64,000 nt of DNA, taken from positions 1,674,001-1,738,000 of the forward strand of contig JAPXFQ010000787.1 in the NCBI GenBank assembly GCA_028564705.1. Reading direction: 5' to 3'. The notes beneath the pieces were generated by a model. It was not told the DNA's origin. It saw nothing but the letters and a program-made list of their open reading frames with translations, and did not search any database. Of this stretch, positions 23,101 through 35,606 are shown piece after piece; the first letter of the stretch is position 1; every line of letters starts with the position of its first letter. The position numbers were made by a program, and so were the translations under genes. The stretch comes from Apricaphanius iberus (taxonomy: Eukaryota; Chordata; Actinopteri; Cyprinodontiformes; Aphaniidae).

Positions 23101-26100
23101 AAATTGCTTTTATACGAGGCCCTTGCTGAAAACGAAATAATGAAAAAGTTTACTAGCAGCAATATAGTGAAATTCCATACAGACTAATCCATTTGGTGTT
23201 TTTTATTCAAAAAGGTCAGAGCCAAAAGGTGTGAAACGTGGAAAAAGGTCAAGGACTGAAAAACTGACAGAGGTGTGCAATATTAGAGAGATTAGTAAAT
23301 ATCACCCTTTGATTATGAAAACACAACACTTTTTTAAATGCTATATTTATGCTCTCTTTTCTCATTCATTGTTCTACGAGTCACTGAACAAAGCTTCACA
23401 TCTGTGATTATGCTGAAGAAATTGTTTCTTAGAGAGGTACGGCAAGCAATAGGAGAGACAATTTAGTAACTATGGTCTGTGTGTTCATCTCTTGTAATAT
23501 GCATAAAAATCTAATTATTTTTGACTAAAGATTTGTTTGTACTTTCAAATTTTTTCTACGTTTGTTCCTACTTTTTTGGTCATACAAGTGTTTCTGAGCC
23601 ACTGTGCGCTATTGAGCGGTAACTTGTGTTACTGGAGCAGCATTGACCAACTGTTCTTCTGACTCAGAGACCGCCGTGTCAAAGGGTCTTCTGGGGCAGA
23701 AATAAAAGCCCTGGTTTTTAGCAACAAAACTGTAACTGAGGCGTGTTGCATGTTGTAGAGAAAGAGATTATTAGTCCCTAACAAGTCTAAAGTTTGATTC
23801 CTGAACCTGATACCCTTCCTGTGGTTTTTTTCCTCCTTCTTTCTCCACCCATTTTCTTTCTTATCTACCGCAAAAAAAAAAATAAAAAAAAATAAACAGA
23901 CACAAGCAACAGAAAAACATGAAAAAAACTCTTAATGATTCTGTTACAGCACTAACACTTCTTAATTGATGCCACTACAAAAGCCAAAGAAAGCTTTAAC
24001 TATTGTAAGTTAACATGTCTTCACATGTATTGTTTTGGGTCAACACATTGCATGGTTGTAAAAACATACTTTGATACGGTTGTCTGGCCAAATGGACATT
24101 AGAGCTTGGCTTAATGAAAAAGAGAAGGAGCAGGGATAATGCTAATACATCAACAGTCTTAGAGAGGCGAATGCAACCTTGAGTGACATTCTGGTCCACA
24201 CCTCCATACCAGTTGGTGGTGGTAATGCACCAATTTGTTTTTTGTATTTATTTTATTATACTTTTTTGTAACTTGGTTTAGAAAGTTTATTGACGATAAA
24301 AAAGAGATTAAAAATTACACAAAATACTACATTGTTAAATTTAAACAAACTTGGATTTTGATACAGATTTTTCTTGTTTAATTCGGATTTTATATTTTAT
24401 AAAAACAAATAGAAGCCTGATAAAGGGGGGATTAAGAATGCTATTCAGATAAATACTTGATAAAAATTAAATCAGTTTCAATTAAAAGGGAGGGAGTATT
24501 TATAGTTAATTCAAGTTTTTGCATTCTTTGCTTCTTTAACTATATAGATTTATTGCTGTTTTTATTGTATTGGTAAAAAAAGAAGGATTTTTCAATGGAT
24601 ACTAAAGCAACTTTAAAGGACGCTGCTTGGAACGACGATGCGTCTTAACCCACTGAAAACAGGCCAAATATTCTCACCAATTATCGGATCTGCGAGCTTA
24701 TCAAAATAAGGTGGAACAATTCAGAAGCTCGAGAGATTACTCAATACATAAATCTAGATAGTGTCTAAAATATAGTGGGTTTCTAAATATAATTAAATTG
24801 GCTAATTAAGAATAAAATACAAGCTGCATTGATAAAGGACTGACTGAAAAGCAAAAATATTTTTCGATTGGAATAAACACATAATTGTTAAATCGGTGAA
24901 AAGAGAACTTAAAACATATTGATAAAATATTGCGGTGGCCCATCTTTATAATTATTTACTCATAAGATGAACAAGACATTTATTAAATTGACAAACTAAA
25001 GCATTGATAAAATATAGAAGCAAGGGAATAATTAGGACAATAGTTTAAGCAGACATAACAGGATGAATGCCACATAGGCCATTCCTGTTGGAGAGAGCAG
25101 ACCTATAAATTAGTATATTTTTTACCATAACTAATACTGAAGAAATTATTACTAATATAACTGATTAAAATAAAAGTAAAACAGAGCCCACATAGGGAGT
25201 CTGAGTGGGAAAGACATTTAAATTCAGCATTCGTGGAAGGGGATTAATAAATATGAAAAGAACATTTTTAAATAAAAATGCTACCTGACTAAGAAAAAAA
25301 CAGGAGATGGCTGAGCTGCGCTTTCACGCAAACCATCTCAAGGTAACGGTTATCTTCAGATAGCAGTTCTTGGGAATGTGGGCATGAGAGGTGATGGGGG
25401 GGTGCTTTGGCAAGGAAGGATTGCACACTGGGGGAGCCAAAATATATACCCAGAGCCCAACAAGCACGAAAACAATCATACTCCAGCAGTTCCTGATTGA
25501 AGGAGTTTATCCTGCAAAACAAAGAATAAAAGTTTATAACCCAGACACTATCTTAAAACGGCCGTAGCTTTAACCTGTATGTGTTTTTAAGCATGTAATT
25601 GATATAGTTTGATCAGAAATTGTTATATTTATTGCTGATTAGAAAACAATTTACATGATATCAGCAATGAGCTTCAGATCAATGGTTCTGATAACAAACG
25701 AACAATAGACAGAACAAGTTTTGCAACAATTTTTACAACACTTATCGTCAAAATTATGAAGTAAAATGTAATAAAAAATAGTTTTCATCATATAACTTTA
25801 ATTTTTTAACTCAGTTTTTTATGATCCACTCTATTTTATTTATTTTTTGCTTTTTTATATCCAAACCAGGTATGTGTTTGTAGCTAATTGATTTGTAATA
25901 TAGTTTTATAACATAACTACATTTATTTATTTTATAAAATAAATAACATTTGATGTTACAGTCCCAGACCCACCCTGGGCCCTTTTCGCCCCTCTTTATT
26001 AACCTCCTGAATACGCCCCTGCTTAGCAGCACTTAACATTTAGCAATAGTCACTTATTAATCATTCTAAAAACTCGTAGGAGTCTCTGTGTCACAAGAGA

Positions 26101-26686
26101 GTGAGAAAGTATTTTTTCTCACTTTACTCGCAGCGAAGCATTATGTGTGTAACTTTGTTTTCTGTCGGATCAGTGCGATAGATGCGCTCTTAGGCCAAAA
26201 TAGCTTGGTTGCCAGAGTAACCATCGTGCAGCTGAAATAAAAGGAAACCAGAAACCAGAAGCAAGGTCGGTTGAAACATGTTTTAACCATTTGTAATTGG
26301 GAGGATGTAAAAAGTAATTGAAACTGCAGCTTCTGTCAGTCACATAAAGACTGTTCTGAAAACTTGTGGCTGGCGTAAGTGACCTATTTTGGATTTAAAA
26401 CAACAAACTTCGCTAACAGGTGATGAAATTTCATGACTGGAATAAGGGCACTGTACACAATAGCCCTTTCCTTGGCAAATTGCAAATGTAACATGTTTTA
26501 TTCTCCTCTCGTAAGAAATGGGAAGGTTTTATGAAAAGCTACGGCATCAGATACCAGGAGAAATTCGGGAGTATGGTGACTTCGGGACGCAGACACAGTC
26601 AACTACCCAATGATAATTTCTATTAAATCCGAGCACAGATATTGACTCGTATTACTCCTATGATACTCGTACTCGGCAAAAGTTCT
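23101..26686. other. unassigned AT-rich sequence
   Basis: No gene recognised in 3.6 kb. 24,206-24,230 (ccagttggtggtggtaatgcacc) resembles a short motif seen in fish repeats; a similar sequence in opposite orientation lies near 60,475-60,505. The 77-codon minus frame at 25,289-25,522 has no recognisable domain. Confidence 0.45.
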
Positions 26687-26878
26687 TTATCTGTACTGTA
26701 TACTTGTTTCAGTATCCGGCACAACTCTAATTTGTAGCATCTTGTTGCAAACCTTGAAAGACCTCAAAAAGTACAGTCTGCTCTGTCCCTTCTTGTAGAC
26801 GGCTTCACTGTTTATTCCCCAGTCCAGTCTGTTGTCCAGGTAAACTCTGAGGTATTTGTACTCCTCAACCACCTCCAC
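26687..26878 (-). mobile_element. jockey-type LINE fragment, C-terminal reverse-transcriptase region
   Basis: The 63-codon minus frame reads EVVEEYKYL, LDNRLDWG, EAVYKKGQSRLYFLR, the segment after the catalytic core in fish jockey-group (Rex1/CR1/L2-like) LINEs. The same segment lies in the larger copy at about 55,080-55,240, so both are one family. The fragment is truncated on both sides. Confidence 0.75.
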
Positions 26879-29517
26879 TTCTTTTCAAATGATGGAGAAT
26901 AAAATGTTGTACTTTCTAAACTCTTTCATAGAGCACAAACACACTTCTGAGTGCATAAATGCTATTTCTGAAAACATGTTCTGCATGTGATGTAGGAGCA
27001 TTTTTATCATGAACCATGACGTTGCAACACTTCAAACCCTGATTATCTCTGTCCACAAGGAAGAGCTTGAAACAAATAATTCACCTTGGTTGGAGTATTT
27101 AGAAAGAATAGTTCTTGATGCTGTAAATCTTCACATTTGTATTAATGACGGGCTAAATAGTAAAAAAATATATATCTTTGTTTTTTGAGATATGCCGCTA
27201 AGTGTGGACAAGGCCTTGATGTGGACTAACTATTTTACTGTAGGACGCTAATTGGACTCTTGTCGACATAGAAACACCAATTTGTTAGAGAGGGCTCTTT
27301 TCTGTCAGTGATATGTAACTTCAAACACTGAGTTCAACACTGTATTGTGTTTTGAGTGGTGTGACTAAAGCATTTACTGTGTCTACAATTATGACCGGAT
27401 CCTTGTTTGTCATACTTCTTTAAAATCTCAATAATATTGGTTTCCAATTATATAGGTTATGAAAATACACATAAAAAGCATGTTGCAACAAAGCCAGGTT
27501 CAACCAGGAAGTAAATAACATACCGCCAACGGGACCTAAAAACATGACGGGGTTTAAATAAAAATACCCCAACCCCTCAAAATTCCAAACAAGTCCAAAA
27601 TGATGAAGTTAAAAGTGCCTGTGGGCAACAACATTTTAAAACGCAGCAATTTTATTTTTATTTTTTGCTCAAGTTTTGGTATGCATGTTTTATGAGATCA
27701 GAGATGCCATTAGTTCAAAAATCAAATCCCAAACCTTCCACTTCTTGTATAACCAATTTCAACCCATCTATGATCCATTAACATTTAACCAAAAACATAT
27801 TACTACAGAAATATTTATTTGGCACCGGGACACTAATGGTAAATGTGTCACATTTATTTAAAATAACTGAGGTGATTTGAATTCTGTATTGAGACACATG
27901 AGGGTTGCATAGCTGTGAAAAAAAAACAAAACAAAAAACACTGAATCACTGCTGATCCTGGCACTGTTATCAAGCCTGCCCAAAATGGAACACCCTTGTG
28001 CTATTCATCATATGCTACTCAATTATGAATGTCTGAAAACTTGAATGTGCTGCAGTAATTCATTTTCAGAGGATCAGAAGGAAGAGAAGGAGTTGTGCTT
28101 GGAAGGCCAGAAAATCTCCAGCTGCTATCCGCGTGGTGAAAATAATTTTTTAACCCATCTTTTGTCTCATAGCTGAAAAAGTATACATTTGAAAGGAGTA
28201 GTGATGTATCCTCCAATACTATGCATAATTAATCTAACTAGTTACCGTTTTTAAGGCATTCACCTTAATGTATGTTTAAGAAATTGAAATGAATCTGTTC
28301 TGAGGTTCCCAGACCTACCGAAACCAAGCCTTCTTGGTATAGAAAAGCAAGCAGAACATCTAAAGAAGCCTTAAATGAGGTCCATTAAAAGTCTTTTAAT
28401 GCTATTTTACTGCCTTTTGTAGTTCTGATAAGAGCTCCAATAGAAGAACTAGTAGTATACCCAGATCTTTTATCTCTCTATAACAAAGTACCTTATGCTA
28501 AAATATACCAGTTTCCACTGTCAAAAAAATAAGCTACTCATTGGCATAAGAAGCATATTGATTTTAGATTTTGATATTTTTTCTTTGGTCATTTCAATTT
28601 CAATTTGCTTCCCACCGGTATGACTTTGTGCTGCATCTCAAGAAGAAAGCGATGGGGAGAACTACCAATTAGCCCTACACTGTTAGACCAGTCCTTGACC
28701 TGTTGAAATAAAACCTTGCCATCAGCTTGCAAACTCTCACCATCTGGTTCATGTTTAATTAAAACCCTGAATTTCCCAACTTCAGAATCAGGTTGTCCTG
28801 GGAGAATTAGTGTTTTAATAAGCTTCTCATTGGGCAAACAAGGACTTACTCCCTGCTGATTTGTATAGTAGAATAGTCTTTATTTAGTCTGGTTCAAGAT
28901 CCCCACTGTTTAACATATGCTAAATTGTACTGTTGTTTTACCTGGGAAGAGTACAGCCTCCCAATTCGTTGTTTTTATTTCAGCTTTAATCAACTTTGTA
29001 TATTATATAGGCGTTAAAATGTGCAAAACAAATCAATATTGGACAAAAAAAAAAAGTTTTTCCATAAATAAGGCAGTATTTGTTGGATATGGTTAATAAA
29101 AAATAAAGTTCTTAAGAAAAAGAAAAGCACTTACAATACAAAAAAACTATAAATAAAAATCAAGCTTGCCTCACTGATTTGTGTCAATTGATTTTTGACT
29201 AAACTAGCCTTAGAGACCAACTGACCGATAACATAGTGAATTAGTCTCTTTAGATGCATAGTGCACAAATATGCCAATGCAATAAACATAATTATTGGAC
29301 TTTAAAATATTCAACTACTTTAAAAAGGGTTGCTGGTTGTCACAACTTGGAGCAACGTAATGGATTGCCCTTCAGAAGCCATTTAACTCTGGATCGACGC
29401 TCAGCTATGATGTAAAGTCAACCAGAACCTTGATGGTCTTGCAGGTTACTGGTACGTAAGAGACATGTTAACAATGTAGAGGACTCTGCATTACACATGA
29501 AAGGTTATGCAGACACT
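26879..29517. other. unassigned sequence
   Basis: No gene recognised. The 82-codon minus frame at 28,589-28,837 has an amino-acid make-up that could be coding, and ttttatttcaacag inside it resembles a splice acceptor. I know no protein it matches and treat it as unproven. Confidence 0.35.
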
Positions 29518-30114
29518 CAGTGGTTTTACATGCAGTAAGGGAAAACTAAATGATGGCCTTACACCAACCAAATTTGGACTTTTGAACTGCATGTGTACAA
29601 AGTCCAGTTGAAGTCGAACTAAACTGGCCCGTTCTTAATCAAGCTAAGACCCCCAGAAATTGTTTGTTAAAAAGGAGCATTTCTCTGCATGTAAACTAAA
29701 CCCCAGGTTATAGCTATGACTGGCCTGGGCACTCCCCTTCTGGAAATGAGGAGACCATGGAAACGAGAACAACAAAAACACAGCAGCAACAATAAGTGTA
29801 ACACAATTAAAACATTCAGTACTTACAAAATCTGCTGAGATCACACATTTGTCATCCATTTCTTCACTCATTATGCATATCCTGCTGTAACTCAGTCCGC
29901 TTCAATGCCACCAGCATTAGTTTACTAGCGGTATGACCAACATGAAGAATGCCAACATGAACGGGTGCATACCACCACCCCCTGAGTCGCACATATTATT
30001 CAATAAGTTGATTGACTAATTTACATGTAAACTTTGATAAAGACTCCCATTCTGGTTAAGGTATTAGCCCAATTATTGCCATAGCTCAATTTAGAATGGC
30101 ATGTAAATGCAGTG
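29518..30114 (-). mobile_element. non-autonomous DNA transposon with CASTG...TTTACATGC ends
   Basis: The left end cagtggttttacatgc and the right end gcatgtaaatgcagtg are imperfect inverted repeats. On the minus strand an ATG near 29,871 opens MSEEMDDKCVISADF and is followed at once by GTAAGTACT, a strong splice donor. This suggests the remaining first exon of a lost transposase gene. The whole resembles a repeat I remember from other fish genomes. I cannot assign the superfamily. Confidence 0.6.
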
Positions 30115-30476
30115 ACTATTGAAGGTATTGGACATCTATAAACCTTTCATAACAAAGTCATTGGGGCAGCGTATTAGGGTCCTGGTTGGAGCTTGGTAGC
30201 ATCTATGTTGTAGGGTCTTGCAAGCACCAACATAGTTTAGCTTTCATTTTCAAAGACCAAACCAAACATACTGAACTATGCTTTACCTGCAATCTGCTCC
30301 AGTAGTGCTCAATATATTACTTGGACGTTTATTTTTTTTGCATTGTTGTGACAGGCGTTAGGTCCAATTGCAGAGGAAAAAAAACAAAACATGTTGATTG
30401 AGAACTAAGAGTGTAGCAGTGTCATGATTGGCAACATAGTGCTTAAAATATGGTGTTATCTAGTAACTTTCTAGAG
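30115..30476. other. unassigned spacer between two DNA transposons
   Basis: Nothing recognised. Confidence 0.4.
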
Positions 30477-30788
30477 CAGTATTTCTCAAACTTTTTACAG
30501 TGGGTACCACTTGAGAAAATGTCGAGCTCTCCAAGTACCACAATCATGACCAACCTAAATATGCAGTAGAGAAGGCTTACCCTTTTAACTATAGACAATT
30601 AACAAAGGAGGCTTATTGACTCCTAATAAGGATTATTATTTGGTCATTGTTGCCAGCCACAGTCAGACTGTGTGTGAATGGTAAATTTTTGAATTTATTT
30701 TATTTTCAAAAAAGCTTTCCGCCGAATACCACTAGGAAGAGCTTGCATACCACCAGTGTTACGCATACCACTGGTGGGGAATCATAAC
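30477..30788. mobile_element. hAT-type MITE
   Basis: Starts cagtatttctcaaactttttacagtgggtacc and ends ggtggggaatcataac, the decayed terminal pair of hAT/Charlie-like MITEs (caGtgNttctcaaac). The flanks tctagag (30,470-30,476) and tctagaa (30,789-30,795) are a plausible target duplication. The subterminal ccaccagt/actggtgg pair forms a small hairpin. It has no coding capacity. Confidence 0.7.
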
Positions 30789-30989
30789 TCTAGAATAAGC
30801 CTACATTATAATAGTGTTTGCACAGTTTGTGAGATCTTAATGACCATGACACATGTGACAGATCTATATTCATGTTTTTGAGCATATGCAAAAGTTTCTG
30901 TAACAAGGATGTGGCCTATGCCCATGCAAATACAATTAAATTGAGTTTATTTAAATAACGCTGATTTACAGTTTTCAGATTTTCATCTG

Positions 30990-32123
30990 ATCTGCGGCCG
31001 CATGTTTTGGACACTCGGGTGAAGAGAGGGGCGGAGCTATCCACCGACCACTACCTGGTGGTGAGTTGGCTCCGGTGGTGGGGGAGGATGCAGGACAGGC
31101 CTGGCAGGCCCAAACGCGCCTTGAGGGTCTGCTGGGAACGTCTGGCAGAGTCCTCTGTTAGAAGGAGTTTCAACTCTCAGCTCCGGCAGAACTTCGAACA
31201 CATCCCGGGAGAGGCGGGGGACATCGAGTCCGAGTGGGCCATGTTCCGTGCCTCCATTGTCGAAGCGGCTGACAATAGTTGTGGCCGCAACGTGCTCGGT
31301 GTCTGACGCGGCGGCAACCCTCGAACCCGCTGGTGGATACCGGCGTTGAGGGATGCTGTCAGGCTGAAAAGGAGTCCTATCGGGCCTTTCTGGCCTGCGG
31401 GACCCCGGAAGCAGCTGAAAGGTACCGACAGGCCAAGTGGAGTGAGGCTTGAATGGTCGCTGAGGCAAAAACACGGGTGTGGGAGGAGTTTGCAGAGACC
31501 ATGGAGAACGACTTCTGTGTTGCTGCGAAGCAATTCTGGTCCACCATCCAGCACCTGTGGGGGGGGAGCGGTCTGCCACCAACACTGTTTACAGCGGGGG
31601 TGGTGTACTGCTGACCTTGACACGGGACGTTTTGGGTCGGTGGATGGAATACTTCGAAGACCTCCTCAATCCCACCGACACGTCTTCCTGTTTGGAAGCA
31701 GAGTCTGGGGACTTTGGGACGGGCTATCCAATCTCTGGTGCTGAGATCACTGAGGTAGTTAAAAAAACTCCTTGGTGGCAAGGCTCCAGGGGTGGATGAG
31801 ATTCGCCCGGAGTTCCTTAAGGCTCTGGATGTTGTAGGGCTGTGTTGGTTAACGCGGCTCTGCAATATTGCATGGACATCGGGGGCATTTCCCTTGGATT
31901 GGCAGACTGGTCTGGTGTTCCCCCTCTTTAAAAAGGGGGACCACAGATTGTGTTCCAACTATAGGGGGATAACACTTCTGAGCCTCCCTGGTAAGGTCTA
32001 TTCAGGGGTTCTGGAGAAGAGGGTCCGACGGATAGTCGAAACTCGGATTCAGGAGGAACAATGCAGTTTTCGTCCTGGCCGTGGAACACTGGACCAGCTC
32101 TACCGACTTAACAATAAATAGGA
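30990..32123 (+). mobile_element. LINE fragment, endonuclease-RT linker and N-terminal RT, both ends missing
   Basis: The first frame (31,007-31,306) gives VKRGAELSTDHYLVVSWLRWWG, the end of the AP-endonuclease (S-T-D-H-Y-L-V-V). Pieces in other frames continue the linker. The frame 31,792-32,121 gives DEIRPEFLKALDVVG, PLFKKGDHRLCSNYRGITLLSLPGK and EEQCSFRPGRGTLDQL, i.e. RT motifs 0-2. The catalytic motifs A (FxxxF/D) and C (YxDD) lie beyond the break at about 32,118. At least two frameshifts are present. The GC content is clearly higher than that of the neighbours. Three long minus-strand frames over it are shadows. The clade (I/Nimb-like or other) was not decided. Confidence 0.82.
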
Positions 32124-33164
32124 TATTCCAATTTGCTGCAACCAAACCAAGTCCACAGATGTTTTCTAGGTCCTATAGAGTTTGGTAAGGTCTTTACTCA
32201 GTGTGAAAGGGGTCTTAATGTCACTGGAGTTTTGTTCAATTATCAGTAAGCCCTTTGAGACAAGTGGGTTACACAGTGTACACAATGTAATCCCGTCTCC
32301 ACCACTCTTACCGACTCGTGGGGAGCTGTGGTGCTTAGGGGTCATCCAGAATTGTCATACGTTAAGCTTAAAATGCTTTATTCAGTTCTGTAAGTTAGGC
32401 TACAAAAAGCTGAAATGCATCTAGATAAAAAGGAAATAAAGTGTATACAACTTATGTTAACATGCAATGTGAACTAAGACATGATGTTACTGAGAACAAC
32501 ATGACGTCTGTTTGTGGAGCTTCCAACATTGTATTTTCAATATTTTCTTTCTAAAGTCACTGGGGATATTGCAGATGAAATCCAAACACCTTAAAACTTG
32601 TTTATCTGCTCATTTAAATTCACTTTTAGGAGTGGGATGACAGATAGTTAATTAAATTGTCTTACATGGCTTGTCTGAACAACAATCAAACCACACTAAG
32701 AAATTTAATGCAATGTTCACTTAAAATGTATTGCCTATTTCTCTAAAATATAAAATTTCCAAAGCCAGAAACCTATCCAAACATGTTTCATTTTAATCCA
32801 TTTATTAGCATAACAAGCAGTTACAATGATTTGTTCTTTAAATTGTTCTTTATATTGATTGGATAATAGACTATGCCTAAACTATGCTCTAACAATCCAA
32901 CAAAATGTAATGTATTCTGAATATTTTAGCCTACATGTCGCATAAACCTCACAGACGTGTGTTTTTTTCGTTCTTGTGTGCCTGTCACTCTGCCACGTGC
33001 GAGCTGCAAACACAAACAATTTGTGGTCCCTCTTGATCCCGCCACCAGAACAGTTTAGCTGAATGTAGTTGGGCAATTTTTTATTTTATTTTTATATAGG
33101 CCACGTAGTTAGAGTAAGGCAGTATGAAGCCTTACCCATATGCACAACATATTGGACATTTATG
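32124..33164. other. unassigned sequence
   Basis: No gene recognised. 32,930-33,164 may be part of the same small element as the hairpin that follows, since the end (gggacagttggcaaccct, 33,213-33,230) resembles a repeat end common in fish. Confidence 0.35.
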
Positions 33165-33210
33165 AAAATACGGAATCAATAGCGTCAAATAAGGGATGAT
33201 TCCGTATTTT
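33165..33210. repeat. 14-bp-arm hairpin in a probable MITE fragment
   Basis: aaaatacggaatca (33,165-33,178) and tgattccgtatttt (33,197-33,210) are perfect reverse complements with an 18-nt loop. The following gggacagttggcaaccct resembles a repeat terminus. Confidence 0.7.
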
Positions 33211-33368
33211 AAGGGACAGTTGGCAACCCTAAATCCTACCCAGTCTAAAGACGAACTCGAATGATCCTATTTCAGAATGCATCTCCTGTTGGTGGCTGTT
33301 TTTTCACAAATGCACCGAGCAGCCTGTTGGGCTGTTGGAAGAAAGTTTTCCCTGGAATGGAGTGAGCA

Positions 33369-33500
33369 GACTGCATTTCCCAGCAAGCTCAGCTGCGGCC
33401 CCAAAAGCTCTCGCATTGGTCCGTGGCCACCAATGCCGACAATGACATAACGGCCAAAGGTTATAAGAGTCGTGGTGGCAGCTATTTCAATTTGTCTCAA
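33369..33500 (+). promoter_or_regulatory. promoter-like patch: ZNF143-type site, paired CCAAT boxes, TATA
   Basis: Read on the plus strand: actgcatttcccagcaagc (about 33,370-33,388) matches the ACTACAnnTCCCAGnATGC consensus bound by ZNF143, a motif strongly tied to core promoters. Two CCAAT boxes face each other as an 8-bp inverted repeat (33,413-33,420 and 33,429-33,436). A TATAAG lies at 33,462-33,467. The patch is richer in GC than the surroundings. A start near 33,490-33,500 is inferred. No coding exon follows, so the product could be a non-coding RNA, or the patch could be the U3 of an unrecognised LTR. The 85-codon minus frame here is probably chance. Confidence 0.4.
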
Positions 33501-34785
33501 GAGGCCTCTGCGTAGAGAGGACATCTCGTTTCACTGGCTAACATTTCTCATGTGTTTTGCACTGGCGTGCAGTAAAAACTCTCATTCTAAAAACCTTTAA
33601 AGTGCTACTATCTATCCAACCACCGTTATTGCATCTAGCTCAGTTTACAGTGTTGAACTGATCCAAGACAGTTCTAAGGAAGAGGTTGAATGGCTGTGTT
33701 GCTTGTGCTCACAAGTTTTTCATTGGTCTGTTCCATTGGGCTTCTTTCTTCTGCCTCTTTGGTTGTCTGGATCTCACTTAAACTCAAAAGTAGGACAGAA
33801 CCACATTTATTTTAAACATGTGTCTAGGCAGATTGATAAATTAGGACAAAATAGGTCAACAGATTATAACACAGTCGCTATGTTGGCACCACTGTTCCCT
33901 TCTGGGAACTGCATGCAGTCATGTGACTCAACCCTAGTACTTATTTATTTCAGGGGCATGATCACCGCTAAACTAAAAAACATTTTATTTGTGTTGGTTT
34001 TTATTCCTAATTTACCAACATGGGCAAAATGACTCAGATAACAGTCGTACATTTTGATATCAGTAATCTTTCGGTATAGTGCCCAGTCCTACCGTTCAGA
34101 TATTTATCGTACAAGTCAGTAGGTTAGTTGCATGCTCATAGACAGGATTTATTGATGAGATGTTTTGGCTGGAAGCTTGACATATTTTGTGAATAAATCT
34201 TACTATGCACAACATATGAACTTAGCCTTCGCATTAGACTTAAGTGTCTGGTAAAACATAATTATTATTCTACAGACAGAAGTGGTGCCCTGATCATTGA
34301 ATTAACAACTTGAGCTTAATCAATCAGAAATCACAAATTTTAAACCTGACACCAATCACTGTGTTTCAGACAAACGCTCGTATTTCAGAAGGGACACCAT
34401 GTGCTTTTCAAAATATTTCATGACAACTGAGGTTACTGCCACCTGTCTAAAATCCTTATCCTTTTAGTAGATTGCTTTTTTTCCCATATGGAATCTTTAT
34501 TAGAAATTACTGTGGGTTTATTTCAAATAGTATGGACACAGATGGAAAACAAAGGGGGAAGAAAGACAATAGAGGGAGAGAGGTGGGACAAAAAGTTTAA
34601 AGCGAAAGAGAGAATTGAAAACAAAAAAGAGAAAAATGAATAACAAAGGACAAGAAAAGAAGCTAGAAGTTTGCTTCTACGCCTGCAGGACAGCAGAGAG
34701 AAGGGCAAAAAACAATGATTAAACAAATAACAAAAAATGGAAACTGAAAATCACACAACCCACAAATAGTTACTTTATATAAATA
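33501..34785. other. unassigned; includes a purine-rich tract
   Basis: No gene recognised. 34,530-34,720 is strongly purine-rich (aaggggg, gaaagaga, aaaagagaaaa) and gives rise to a meaningless Phe/Leu/Ser-rich minus frame. Confidence 0.4.
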
Positions 34786-35595
34786 CAACATCAGCATCAC
34801 TGAAAAGCTCATATTTCAGATTGTTACAAGATGTAATAGTGGCAACTTTATCCCAACAGTGCATCTATGAACACCTGAATCAAAATAATGATAATGGATT
34901 TCTTCCAGGGCGATGGAACAAAATGTGAGTCTTATTGATTTTGCTGTAAGCTCCTGGGCAAATGTCTTCATAATACAACTAGAAATACCATCAGCTCCCA
35001 CAGATTTCCTCTTGCAAGTCTTCCTAAAATTAACTAGATCTTAAGAAGGTAAACTGTCAACCTGGAGTCTTGAGAAGATATCACCAAATTCTTCATCCCT
35101 TTTTCACATTCAGTAGAAACGTTATGAGTTTGTAATATAATAAAAAAACAAAACAAACATTAAACTCCTTTGCTCTGGATCAAGTATCATTGGAAGTAAT
35201 GATGTTCTTCCTAGTTCTCATGTCTGCCGCTGCTTTCCCAATGAGTTCCCAATTTTCCTGGAATCCATTGAGAGAACGTTCCACTCAATCAGCTGTCAGT
35301 GTTTCTTTCTGCCATCCTTCAATATCAGATATTGTTCCTTCTGAGTGATTTTTAACCCCAGTTTGTCTTTATTCCTAAAAGCAATGATTTTCCCTTTAAT
35401 GCAGTCCTTTATCCCCTTGTTGATTTAAGCTTGTTGTTAGGATATACTATACTGTTTTTCCTAGAAGTTACACCATCACCAAACATTTTTTATATAATTT
35501 GTGATTGTGTCAGTTGCTTTATCAATGTTCACTGTCTTGAAAATGCCCCGGCTCGTACAGAGGAATCAGTCCTCAAGTTTTTTCTATGCTGTCCT
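34786..35595 (-). mobile_element. jockey-type LINE remnant, linker and start of RT
   Basis: The minus frame 34,816-35,001 begins MGADGISSCIMKTFAQEL, equivalent to the (G/A)xDGIS...LK..A.EL start of the reverse transcriptase palm, and continues to an L-E-E-I-H segment. Upstream on that strand (35,000-35,590) short pieces fit the linker between endonuclease and RT (for example TDTITNYI and KGKSLLLGIK), with many stops. The RT catalytic motifs are missing. It is a different family copy from the one at 54,734-57,469. Confidence 0.55.
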
Positions 35596-35606
35596 CTGAC
35601 CATATG

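Noticed and set aside
31037..31958. Three long minus-strand frames (182, 148 and 193 codons)
   Set aside because: They lie antisense to a recognisable LINE on the plus strand in GC-rich DNA, where stops are rare. They show no domain of their own.
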